Of a DNA stretch of 13,957 nucleotides, positions 1 through 8,426 are shown piece after piece. The notes below the pieces were generated by a model that did no database searches, was not told the origin of the DNA, and saw only the letters and a program-made list of their open reading frames with translations. Positions within the stretch are counted from its first letter, which is position 1. Each line of letters opens with the position of its first letter. The stretch lies in assembly GCA_002403905.1 (NCBI GenBank), contig DHIR01000208.1, positions 1-13,957 on the forward strand, written 5' to 3'. The position numbers and the translations under genes are program-made. This DNA comes from Mucilaginibacter sp. UBA4741 (GTDB lineage: Bacteria > Bacteroidota > Bacteroidia > Sphingobacteriales > Sphingobacteriaceae).

Positions 1-1525
1 CAGTTACACGATTAATTACAAAATCATAGCCTTCCCATCCTGTATTTTTATTTCTGTCCGCATCAATAAAAAGCTGCATCCAGGCCGGGTCCGTTTTTGG
101 ACTAAGAGGATTTGCTGTTTCTACATAGAAAAACACATAATTTTCGTTTCTCGAAACTTTTGCCAAAACGATATCATTCCTGCCTGAAGTGTTTACATAC
201 TGAGTGCTGCCCCAACCAGGGCTATTACGATGTAGCGTGTTACCTTTGTATGAAGTAAAAGATGGTTTAACTTTTTCCCATTCTTGAAAATTGCCGTCAA
301 TTACGATAGATAAAGGACCACTTGAGGATTCGGTGGCCGGCATACCCTTGAAGCGCCGGATATTATTAATCATTTGATAATAGTAATTATCGCCATGTCC
401 ACCTTTCATTGGCTCAACATCGCGGCTTCCCTCCTGGTTAAACTCATCAGGAAAGGCGTTCGATTGTTTACCCCATTCCTGGTACCTGCCGGCAATCCAT
501 TCATTCCATCCTGTGATAAAAATAAATTCGGGATCTATTTCAAGCGCTCTGTCCCATTGCTCCTGAAAGTTAAATCCGGCGTTGACTGCATTCAGATCGG
601 TGATCTGCCCCTTCTTTGAAGTATAGCTTCTTCCAAATGATCCAGGTGCATTCATAGCCGTTAAGCCACGCTCTTTAGACCAGTTTTGAGCAACGCCAAC
701 GGTTGCCTGTTCAAAAGTACCATCCGATTTTTTTACAAAACCATGCTGGGGATAGATTTCCAGCCAACCCCAATTATCCGGTCGTTCAGGGCCCTTATTG
801 TATACGGGTTGACCAGGCCGAAAGGTGAAGAAATTTCTAATTTCATGGTTTAAACGGATGTTCTCTGCGCTACCATTGGCATCTTCAACAGTTTCAGGAA
901 AAGCCATTATAAGCGGCTTGCCTTTCCATATGAACCACATATCCTTATACAAGCCCGGCTTGTATAAGTCGGTATAAATTTCATGAATGATCTCTTTGCC
1001 CCCGGGTGTATTAGCAAATGGCAGCAGAAATGCTATCTGAGGAGTTTTCACCCCGTCTGCCCGCGCTTTTGTAAAAGCTTTGCAAACAGCCATGTACGAT
1101 TCCTTCCAGGTGATATTACCATTTGTGCAATCGAAAATAATGACGTCAACCCCTGCGTCGGCAAGCATTTCAGCGTGCTTACGCAAAACCCATTGGTCTG
1201 TGTCAAGATAATAACCAAATAACGGCTCGCCCCAAAAAAAGGGCCCTTGGGTTTTAGGCCAGATGGGGTTATTAAAATCTTCTTTTGCTTTAGGATCGCG
1301 TGCAAGATATTCCGTGACATTTAATGGAGGTTTATCCTTCGCTTGCGAAGTATGCCAGGTCCAGTAGAACAACCCGACGAATTTATTTTTCTTCGATGCC
1401 CCTACCTCTTGAAACGCAGGCAGTTTACGACCCAAGGCGTCAGTCGCCGGCAGGTTGTTACCCGATGACTGCGCAAAAGACCTAAAGCAACAGGCCATTA
1501 TTAGTACTAATATTGTTTTCCTCAT
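1..1525 (-). CDS. Secreted GH71/99-like glycoside hydrolase with CBM9-like C-terminal domain (3' end outside window)
   Basis: The frame stays open from an ATG at 1525 to the left edge, giving 508 residues without a stop. Residues 1-19 (MRKTILVLIM...SFAQ) form a signal peptide with likely cleavage after AQ, so the protein is exported; an IMAC stretch near residue 11 is only a poor lipobox. Residues about 48-395 resemble GH71/99-like proteins of Bacteroidota: FVGLFYWTWH near the start, a D-W-V-x-R-x-H segment leading to AGVDVIIFDCTNG at about 124-136, and ITGWNEW at 337-343. Residues about 405-508 look like a CBM9/DOMON-type sandwich (IVIDGNFQEW, LFIDADRNKNTGWEGYDFVIN). The gene lies 41 bp behind SusD-B and is probably the last visible operon gene. 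An in-frame upstream ATG is absent; the ATG at 1530 hits a stop at once. Catalytic residues and substrate cannot be assigned. WbsX-like relatives share the WNEW motif, but the signal peptide and PUL context favour a hydrolase. Confidence 0.8.
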   Translation of the reverse strand, partial: MRKTILVLIMACCFRSFAQSSGNNLPATDALGRKLPAFQEVGASKKNKFVGLFYWTWHTSQAKDKPPLNVTEYLARDPKAKEDFNNPIWPKTQGPFFWGEPLFGYYLDTDQWVLRKHAEMLADAGVDVIIFDCTNGNITWKESYMAVCKAFTKARADGVKTPQIAFLLPFANTPGGKEIIHEIYTDLYKPGLYKDMWFIWKGKPLIMAFPETVEDANGSAENIRLNHEIRNFFTFRPGQPVYNKGPERPDNWGWLEIYPQHGFVKKSDGTFEQATVGVAQNWSKERGLTAMNAPGSFGRSYTSKKGQITDLNAVNAGFNFQEQWDRALEIDPEFIFITGWNEWIAGRYQEWGKQSNAFPDEFNQEGSRDVEPMKGGHGDNYYYQMINNIRRFKGMPATESSSGPLSIVIDGNFQEWEKVKPSFTSYKGNTLHRNSPGWGSTQYVNTSGRNDIVLAKVSRNENYVFFYVETANPLSPKTDPAWMQLFIDADRNKNTGWEGYDFVINRVT

Positions 1526-1566
1526 ATCATTGTTTCATCAAAATGCATTTGAGCAGCATTTATGGC

Positions 1567-3330
1567 TTACCATCCGGTATTTTGCCAATTCACACCGGTC
1601 AATGCACTTGTCTTATCTTGTTCGCTTTGGTCAATCGGGTATCTTAATAATTTATCTACCGAACTACCTCTGTCAGGAAATTTAAATCGGCTATATGTAA
1701 GAGTTGAACCGTTTTGGGTTATTTTCATTCCTCTTACCGATTTGTCTGTCTGTGCAAGAATATTCCATCGGCGCACATCAAAGAAACGATGCTCTTCAAA
1801 TGCTAACTCAATGCGCCGTTCGTTGCGGTATTTTTCTTCAAACGCATCTTTAGCCATGTTTGCAGGAAATGGAGGCATCCCAGCCCTGGAACGAACCACG
1901 TTGACCGCATCCCGTGCACTCATAGAGAAACTTCCGGTTGTAACTGCCGCATCCGGACCTGCGGATTGATATGCTGCTTCCGCGAAATTGAGGTAAAGCT
2001 CTGCCAGGCGAAATAAGCGGATAGCACCATCGCCGTTGTTATTTAGTCTAGATTGAAAGTTGTTGAATTTACGAAGATAATAGCCTGTTCTGGTATACTT
2101 GGTGTTAAAACTTGAAATTCCTTCAACCCCGCCAACATAGGTTTGTACATGTTTACCAGCGGGTTGGTCCAAATATCTAATAGCATCATTATAATAGATA
2201 GAAGCATAAAATCGCGGGTCGCGGTTAACATACGGATTTGATTCAGTATAACCAGAGGCTGGGTTTATAACAGGCACTAGTTTATCACCATCCGAATAGC
2301 CAGTAATAGGAGCTTCTCCATTGGCCATTTCATAACTATCAATCAGATCCTGGGTTGGGCATGGACCAGCCTTAACCATTCCTGGATTTGTAGGCAAGCC
2401 TGCGGCACTCCAAACTGCCATTTGAGTGCCGGCTTGGTAAATTGTTTCTTTATCCCTTGTACGCGAATCATTAGATGTAGTAAAAAAATAAAGCGCATAT
2501 CCATTCTGTGCAATATTAGCGGCAGGTACCTCATTAAAAAGGCTATAATCATGTGCAAGGCATTGTGAAAGCGCTTCGCTTGTAATGGTTGCGGCATTAG
2601 CCCAGGTGTATTTTCCGTCAGACCATAATGGACTTGCCGCATACGTTACAGCTTCAGATTTTATGGCATAGGCAACAGCACGGCTCATTATACCGAATTG
2701 ATTATCATAAATTTCCCATGGGAATCCCACACTAACTGCCGGAACTAACAACGCCTGATCACAATCATTCAAAATGAATGTAACAACATCTGAAAAAGAG
2801 GCCCGCTTGTCCTGTGAAAAATTATGATTTACGTCAAACGGCTTATCAATAATAGGAACACCTCCATAGCGTTTGATCAACTGCAAATAATAAAGTGCGC
2901 GCAATGTATGTGCCTGTGCTGTCCAGGACAATTTCTCGGCGTCTGATGCATAAACAGTAGCTGTTTGAATGCTTTCTAAAAAAACGTTACACTTTCTGAT
3001 TCCCTGATAAAGCTTCCCCCATGGACTGCCGTCAGGTGAATTGGTGGCAAAAGTTGTTGCGGTTACATTGCCCGCATACCAGTTGCTAAATTTAGAATTT
3101 GCGGTCACGTCATCTGCGTCTTCCGCTTCATCGGAAAACGAGGCCCTGTCCATGTATGGAGCCGGTACATAACCATAACAAGAATTGAGGTACCCACGGG
3201 TACGATTGTAATCACTGAATACCTGATCCAGTGTGATACGACCATCGGTTGGTAGATCCAACTGCTTCTGGCATGAGAACATCAGTGATGGAATAACTAT
3301 GGCTAAAAAAAGTCTTTTAATTCGTTTCAT
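1567..3330 (-). CDS. SusD/RagB-family outer-membrane glycan-binding lipoprotein (SusD-B)
   Basis: This 587-residue protein is a surface lipoprotein that should form the lid of the SusC-B transporter and capture oligosaccharides. The N-terminus is a lipoprotein signal with lipobox MFSC and lipidated Cys20, followed by QKQLDLPTDGRITLDQVFSD, a typical start of mature SusD proteins. The N-terminal SusD-like domain (about 20-240) contains FLNSCYGYVP-like sequence (here GYLNSCYGYVP) and TPR-type helices such as AHTLRALYYLQLIKRYGGVPI. The C-terminal RagB/SusD domain carries RNERRIELAFEEHRFFDVRRWN from residue 502 and ends in NWQNTGW. Length is normal for the family. It starts 34 bp after the SusC-B stop and ends 41 bp before the GH71/99-like gene. 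It is paralogous to SusD-A: both have CP-x-[QT]-x-LIDSYE-type and C-terminal motifs in the same order. Specificity cannot be read from sequence. Confidence 0.96.
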   Translation of the reverse strand: MKRIKRLFLAIVIPSLMFSCQKQLDLPTDGRITLDQVFSDYNRTRGYLNSCYGYVPAPYMDRASFSDEAEDADDVTANSKFSNWYAGNVTATTFATNSPDGSPWGKLYQGIRKCNVFLESIQTATVYASDAEKLSWTAQAHTLRALYYLQLIKRYGGVPIIDKPFDVNHNFSQDKRASFSDVVTFILNDCDQALLVPAVSVGFPWEIYDNQFGIMSRAVAYAIKSEAVTYAASPLWSDGKYTWANAATITSEALSQCLAHDYSLFNEVPAANIAQNGYALYFFTTSNDSRTRDKETIYQAGTQMAVWSAAGLPTNPGMVKAGPCPTQDLIDSYEMANGEAPITGYSDGDKLVPVINPASGYTESNPYVNRDPRFYASIYYNDAIRYLDQPAGKHVQTYVGGVEGISSFNTKYTRTGYYLRKFNNFQSRLNNNGDGAIRLFRLAELYLNFAEAAYQSAGPDAAVTTGSFSMSARDAVNVVRSRAGMPPFPANMAKDAFEEKYRNERRIELAFEEHRFFDVRRWNILAQTDKSVRGMKITQNGSTLTYSRFKFPDRGSSVDKLLRYPIDQSEQDKTSALTGVNWQNTGW

Positions 3331-3364
3331 ATGAATAATATTTTAATAATATATCAACCGATTT

Positions 3365-6300
3365 TTAGAATGTAACATTTACCCCAAGGTTATACACCCT
3401 GTAAACAGGGAACGAGGTATAGCCTCCGCCCTCAGGCCCAAAGTCTTTGGATTTCATGTTATCCCAAGTAATCAAATTTTGGCCGCTGAATACACACCTA
3501 ATCTTATTAACCGATATTGCCTTGGAAACGGTTGTTGGCAAAGTATACCCTAATTCTACGTTTTTTAAACGCAGGTACGACAGGTCATAACTGTAATAAT
3601 CGTTTGCTTCCTGACTAACGGATTTTGAATAAGAAAGGGCAGGCGCGGTAATTTTTGCACCACTCTGATATCTTTCAGGTGTCCACGCATCTCTATTTAA
3701 AGCCCCGTAAACCCCATCAAAGGCGGTTTCCCATATACCTGTTCCGCTATATAATGAAGAATATTTACCAACGCCATAGAACAGCATATTCAAGTCAAAC
3801 GCTTTATAGCTGAAGCCACCAGAAAAGCTGTAGGTAATACGGGGAATGGCGCCGTTGCCAATTGGCGCTTTGTCGCGCTCATCAATAATGTGGTCATTAT
3901 TAAGATCCCGATATTTCAAATCCCCAACCCGAATTTGGCCAAATCCGTAAGTCAAATGGCTGTTGGTAATTTCCGCCTGTGAATTGAAAAAACCATTACC
4001 GTTGCTATAATCAACCAAGTAGCCAAATTGCTGACCGACAGAATAACCATCCTGTAAATTTCTGTAAGCATAATCTGTCGATTTAAGTGGCTCAAAAGAA
4101 TTGACAACGGTGTTTTTAGCATAACTCAACATTCCGCCTGCAAACACGGTCAGGTTCTTACTTAAAGGTTTCTTGTAATTAGCAGAGATCTCAAATCCCT
4201 CGTTTTTGAAAGTGCCGGCATTTATACTGGGATAATAATTCAATGGTACTCCCTGATAAAGCGGAACCGTTGAAACGGAGCTTACTATCATATTATTCAT
4301 GTTTTCCCTAAATACATCTACAGATAGGGATAAAGCATTAAACAGGCCGAGATCAATCCCATAATTTTGTTTGGTCGATATCTCTGCTTGAATAAAAGGA
4401 TTGCCTACCTGCAGTTCATTAATCATATACTGTAAATACCCAATAGGCCCTCCACCAGTTACGGTAACATTATCAAGGTAGGAGAAACGAGGCCGTCCAT
4501 TTTGATCATTGGCTGTTTTACCATACGATGCTCTTAACTTCAAATTATTGAGCCACTTATTTTCGCGAAGAAAATCCTCGTTAGATACTACCCAGGCAGC
4601 TGAAACGGCAGGTGTGGCCACATAACGGCTATTACGCGCGTATTGCTCTGAGCCTGAATAGCCAAGGTCGAATTTGGCGAAATAACGGTTATTATATTCG
4701 TAAGAAGCTTCCAAACCAGAACTCAACCGATTATAAGGTAATAAACCCGGAGACTGGTTATCTGCTGTGCTAAGGTTCTGACGGAACATATAAGCCGTAC
4801 CGTCAATCTGATGTTTGCCAAAGCTTCTGCTATAGGACAATTTGAAATCATAGTTTAAATTATAATAGAACGATGCGCTTTTCCCATAAGCCAGAGGCGT
4901 GTTGTTTTGCGAACCTTTTTTTACAAAGTTTAACACACTCCAATCATCGATGCGCGTCCAGCGTTCATAATCCTGGGTAGTTGACAGCGTACCGACAGAA
5001 TTGGTTTGATAAGCCATTAAGCCCGATAAACTCAATCCTTTAGTCAGGAAGCTCATGTCAAGATCAAGTCCAAACTGAGAGGTAATATTAGTTACTGTAC
5101 TCCGTACATAACCAGTTCGGTTAAGCATCCCATAGGTTGGCGACGCCATCGATCCGGTAGTAACAACCTTTCCGCCTGGATCGGTTATTTGACCTGTAAC
5201 CGGATCAGTAATTTGTGGTGTTACAGGACCGTACATGGTGGGGGGAATATCAAATATACTGCTGTAAACTGCGGCATTACCGGGGCCGGATGAACGTTCT
5301 CTTTTGATATTACCAGCTAAACGCAGGAAACCTTTGAGATAGCGGTTCAACGTCATATCAATATTTGAACGGTAATTCACCCACACGTTATTGGCATTAG
5401 CATCGTAGTTGGTTTGATCCGTTTTAAATTGGCCACCCTGATGCATAATATTCAGGTTGGTGAAATACTGGATCCGATCATTCCCTCCGGTCAGATTGAC
5501 ACCAACACGTTCCATTAATGCAAAATTTTTCATGTAACGGTTATACCAGTTATTGTTGGGATAGAGGTCTGGATTTTGTCCGGAACGAAAACTTTCAATC
5601 TGCTGAGTAGTGAAAGGCAGTTGTGTCCTCCCATCATTCGAGGCAGCCTGGTTCCTCATTTCAGCGTATTCTGCAGATGTATAGAACGTGGGTATAGTTG
5701 TTGCCTGCTGTAAAGATTGATCGACCCTCCCACTCACTTGTAAATCACCTTTTTTACCCCTTTTGGTAGTTACAACCATAACGCCATTTGCTCCCTGAAT
5801 GCCATATAAGGCTTCTGTCGACGCGTCTTTAAGTAGCGTGATGGACTCAATCTCACCGGCTGATATGTAATCCAGACTTTGATTGCTGTTATAGGAGTTG
5901 ACTACCCCGTCTATAATAACCAGCGGACCTAACTGCCTTCCTGAAGAAATGCCCCTGACGTAAGTATTTGTATTTGCCCGGGATAACTCTGAATAGGTTT
6001 CATGTGTAAACAAACCGGCCAAACGCCCCGGTAAAGTTTGCGTAAGGTTTGCTACCGGCGCCCGTTCAAGTTCCGTGCCGCTTACAGTAGCAACTGAACC
6101 CGAAATTTCACGGCGCCGTTGAGATGTATAGCCAAGCTGGATCACCTCATCCAAACTAAATGGGTCTGGCTGAAGTTTAATATCTCCCTGTTTCAGATTA
6201 CCGAATGTCACTTGCTGACGCAAATAGCCAACGTAGGAAAAAATCAGAAACTTACTTTTATCAGTAACGTTTATGGCATATTCTCCTGAAAAATTGGTTG

Positions 6301-6493
6301 ACGTGCCGTTTTTCCCATTTTCAGAATTTACTGTTACGCCTGCTAATGGTTTTCCGTATTGATCGGACACCTTTCCTCTGACAGAATCTGTCAGTATCTG
6401 TGCACTAAGCTTTGTACCGAAAGTACAAATAAGCAGGAGTACAAGGATCAATGCTATATTGATGGTTCTATTATGTATCATAAGATTTATCAT
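3365..6493 (-). CDS. SusC/RagA-family TonB-dependent glycan transporter (SusC-B)
   Basis: This is an outer-membrane beta-barrel that imports oligosaccharides with energy from TonB. I start it at the ATG at 6493 (1042 residues). The open frame extends back to an ATG at 6580, but that start would overlap the SusD-A coding region by 59 bp and bury the signal peptide. From 6493 the signal peptide is N-terminal (INIALILVLLLICTFGTKLSAQ, ending at about residue 32), and GGAGGT lies 15 bp upstream. An ATG at 6481 is also possible. Next come a carboxypeptidase-regulatory-like domain (about 37-108, VRGKVSDQYGKPLAGVTV, FSYVGY), a short TonB-box-like stretch (LDEVIQLGYTSQ), the plug (about 145-246, LVIIDGVV, IESITLLKDASTEALYGIQGANGVMVVTTKRG) and a large barrel ending in VYNLGVNVTF, with the usual terminal aromatic residue. 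It sits 28 bp after SusD-A and 34 bp before SusD-B. Confidence 0.95.
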   Translation of the reverse strand: MINLMIHNRTINIALILVLLLICTFGTKLSAQILTDSVRGKVSDQYGKPLAGVTVNSENGKNGTSTNFSGEYAINVTDKSKFLIFSYVGYLRQQVTFGNLKQGDIKLQPDPFSLDEVIQLGYTSQRRREISGSVATVSGTELERAPVANLTQTLPGRLAGLFTHETYSELSRANTNTYVRGISSGRQLGPLVIIDGVVNSYNSNQSLDYISAGEIESITLLKDASTEALYGIQGANGVMVVTTKRGKKGDLQVSGRVDQSLQQATTIPTFYTSAEYAEMRNQAASNDGRTQLPFTTQQIESFRSGQNPDLYPNNNWYNRYMKNFALMERVGVNLTGGNDRIQYFTNLNIMHQGGQFKTDQTNYDANANNVWVNYRSNIDMTLNRYLKGFLRLAGNIKRERSSGPGNAAVYSSIFDIPPTMYGPVTPQITDPVTGQITDPGGKVVTTGSMASPTYGMLNRTGYVRSTVTNITSQFGLDLDMSFLTKGLSLSGLMAYQTNSVGTLSTTQDYERWTRIDDWSVLNFVKKGSQNNTPLAYGKSASFYYNLNYDFKLSYSRSFGKHQIDGTAYMFRQNLSTADNQSPGLLPYNRLSSGLEASYEYNNRYFAKFDLGYSGSEQYARNSRYVATPAVSAAWVVSNEDFLRENKWLNNLKLRASYGKTANDQNGRPRFSYLDNVTVTGGGPIGYLQYMINELQVGNPFIQAEISTKQNYGIDLGLFNALSLSVDVFRENMNNMIVSSVSTVPLYQGVPLNYYPSINAGTFKNEGFEISANYKKPLSKNLTVFAGGMLSYAKNTVVNSFEPLKSTDYAYRNLQDGYSVGQQFGYLVDYSNGNGFFNSQAEITNSHLTYGFGQIRVGDLKYRDLNNDHIIDERDKAPIGNGAIPRITYSFSGGFSYKAFDLNMLFYGVGKYSSLYSGTGIWETAFDGVYGALNRDAWTPERYQSGAKITAPALSYSKSVSQEANDYYSYDLSYLRLKNVELGYTLPTTVSKAISVNKIRCVFSGQNLITWDNMKSKDFGPEGGGYTSFPVYRVYNLGVNVTF

Positions 6494-6508
6494 TGCTAGA
6501 TTTAAAAG

Positions 6509-6514
6509 ACCTCC
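6509..6514 (-). promoter_or_regulatory. Possible Shine-Dalgarno sequence for SusC-B
   Basis: On the minus strand GGAGGT lies in the 28-bp gap between the SusD-A stop and the SusC-B ATG at 6493, with 15 bp between motif and ATG. The spacing is longer than ideal, and Bacteroidota often do without such sites. It nevertheless favours the internal ATG at 6493 over the upstream in-frame ATG at 6580. Confidence 0.35.
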
Positions 6515-6521
6515 ATTAGCG

Positions 6522-8411
6522 TTACCAACCGCTATTCTGCCAATCTTGTCCTGTAATTGCTTTAATGCGGTTAGCTTCATTGAGCGGTATAGGCAACCAT
6601 AGCCATTTGTTTGTATAATTATAGCGTTCTACTGTCCTTACCGGCCGGCGAGCATAACTGAAAGTTCCGTTGGATTGCCTGGTAATTTCCATTGCTGTTA
6701 TCCATTTATCAGTTTTTGAAAGATTACCACCCGGTGAAGTCCACCGACGGATGTCAAAATAACGGTTCTCTTCCATTGCCAATTCCACTCTCCGCTCATT
6801 CCTGATCCGTCTGATCAGCTCATCCTGAGCCAGTCCCACCTGTAAATTAGGCATACCTGCACGTGTTCTGATTTCATTTACTGCAGTTATCGCATCAGAT
6901 AAATGACCAGCTTCGGCGGCAGCCTCAGCAAAATCCAAAATAACTTCTCCAAGGCGGAATAATTTCCATTTGGCGCCGGCCACTACAACATTGTTACCGG
7001 AGTTTGGATGTAAAAATTTACGTTCAAAATAGCCAGTACGCGTAGCTTTTCTGATTGAAGGATCAATACCTGTTTGCGGCTCTCCCACATAAGTAGCAAT
7101 TACACGGGTACGATATCCAATTGGCGCGGGATAATTTTCTACTGACGCCGGTGCTTCAGCAAAACTCCACAACGCTTTGCGCTTTGACCCGTTGTAGTAA
7201 ATAGAAGCATAAAAACGCGGATCCCTCTTTGAATATGGATCATTGGGATTGTACAGTGTGTTTGCAAGATTGTAGTTTGGCTGTGTATGTTGTTCATCTA
7301 AATATGGATTGTTCAGATCAAGAATAGGCTGACCATCAATGGTTTCATACGAATCAATCAGTTCCTGAGATGGGCATGTGCCCGACTTGTAACCATCCTC
7401 GGCACCAACCCCGTCTATATCCCACACATTACCTTGTGATGCTGTACTTTGATATATGGTTTCTTTATCTATCGGATAGGTCATCGTTTGTGTAAAATAC
7501 TCATTGTAAAGTGCCGTATGAACATCCATATTAGGGCCCAGATAAGCATCGGTTGTCAGGTAAGTTTGTGGTAAATTCACTTTATTATACAACTCGTAAT
7601 CGTTTGCCTTCAAGTTAGCCAAAGAAGTTTTATTTATCTGGTAGGCCTCCTCCCAATGGTCTAGTCCGTTAGCGTTTAGCGGGCTGGCGGCAAAAAGGAT
7701 CATTTTTGATTTGATTGCTTCGGCAAGTGCTTTAGTTACGCGACCTCCTTGCTGCGAAATAGTTATTCTCCATGGCAGCTGACTTGTAGCAAGCGCCGCA
7801 TCGCAATCCTCCATAATGAATTTAACCAAATCATAATAACTTGCTCTTCTTGTAGCCGCAAAACCCTGGGTGAAGTCAAAAGGTTCGCGCTCAATTGGCA
7901 AAACCGCTCCATACCATTTAAGCAATTCCGAATAGTAATATGCCCTTAGCACATGCGCTTCAGCATTCCAGCAACTACGATCATCTTCATTACTTACCGC
8001 TGCGGTTTTAATTCGGCTGATAAATAAGGTGCAGTTACGTATAGCAGACCAATAATTATACCAGTAAAGTCCATTTCCCGAATCTGCACTAACATCAACC
8101 GCAGGATGATATGCGGCTGACGCATCACCATTATATGTCCTTCCCGACATTAGGCTAGGTTCCGCTTCAGCATCAGTATCCCAGCCCTCATCACTCCAGA
8201 CAACCGGGCCTCTGCTCCAAAAGTAGTACCTGTTTCCCTTTATCGGAATATTTGCGTAACAGCTGTTCAGGAAAGCTCCTGTTTTAACAGGATCTGAAAA
8301 TATATCATCAAAGGATAGTTTGCCATCGGGAGCCATGTCCAGCGCCTTTTTGCAGGAGCCGAGTGTAAGAATGGCTACCAGTATGACGAATGTTATGTTT
8401 TTATTTTTCAT
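6522..8411 (-). CDS. SusD/RagB-family outer-membrane glycan-binding lipoprotein (SusD-A)
   Basis: This 629-residue surface lipoprotein is the partner of SusC-A. Its signal peptide has lipobox LGSC with Cys20, followed by KKALDMAPDGKLSFDDIFSDP. The N-terminal SusD-like domain (about 20-250) includes AFLNSCYANIP and AEAHVLRAYYYSELLKWYGAVLPI. The C-terminal SusD domain includes GTCPSQELIDSYE, SKRDPRFYASIYYNGS and, from residue 537, RNERRVELAMEENRYFDIRRW, ending in DWQNSGW. These are family hallmarks, and the same blocks occur in SusD-B, so the two are paralogues. SusD-A is about 40 residues longer, partly in the loops before the C-terminal domain. It begins 15 bp after the SusC-A stop, which implies co-transcription. 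The start ATG at 8411 gives a compact lipoprotein signal and leaves no reason to look further upstream. Confidence 0.96.
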   Translation of the reverse strand: MKNKNITFVILVAILTLGSCKKALDMAPDGKLSFDDIFSDPVKTGAFLNSCYANIPIKGNRYYFWSRGPVVWSDEGWDTDAEAEPSLMSGRTYNGDASAAYHPAVDVSADSGNGLYWYNYWSAIRNCTLFISRIKTAAVSNEDDRSCWNAEAHVLRAYYYSELLKWYGAVLPIEREPFDFTQGFAATRRASYYDLVKFIMEDCDAALATSQLPWRITISQQGGRVTKALAEAIKSKMILFAASPLNANGLDHWEEAYQINKTSLANLKANDYELYNKVNLPQTYLTTDAYLGPNMDVHTALYNEYFTQTMTYPIDKETIYQSTASQGNVWDIDGVGAEDGYKSGTCPSQELIDSYETIDGQPILDLNNPYLDEQHTQPNYNLANTLYNPNDPYSKRDPRFYASIYYNGSKRKALWSFAEAPASVENYPAPIGYRTRVIATYVGEPQTGIDPSIRKATRTGYFERKFLHPNSGNNVVVAGAKWKLFRLGEVILDFAEAAAEAGHLSDAITAVNEIRTRAGMPNLQVGLAQDELIRRIRNERRVELAMEENRYFDIRRWTSPGGNLSKTDKWITAMEITRQSNGTFSYARRPVRTVERYNYTNKWLWLPIPLNEANRIKAITGQDWQNSGW

Positions 8412-8426
8412 AATTTCTTTATTAAT

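Noticed and set aside
374..1320. Small open frames on both strands within the GH71/99-like gene (374-619, 983-1222, 1048-1320)
   Set aside because: They lie inside the continuous 508-codon minus-strand frame, in other frames, and have no family features.
6494..6580. N-terminal extension of SusC-B to the ATG at 6580
   Set aside because: It would overlap the end of SusD-A in another frame and place 29 non-signal residues before a good signal peptide. A GGAGGT motif supports the ATG at 6493 instead.
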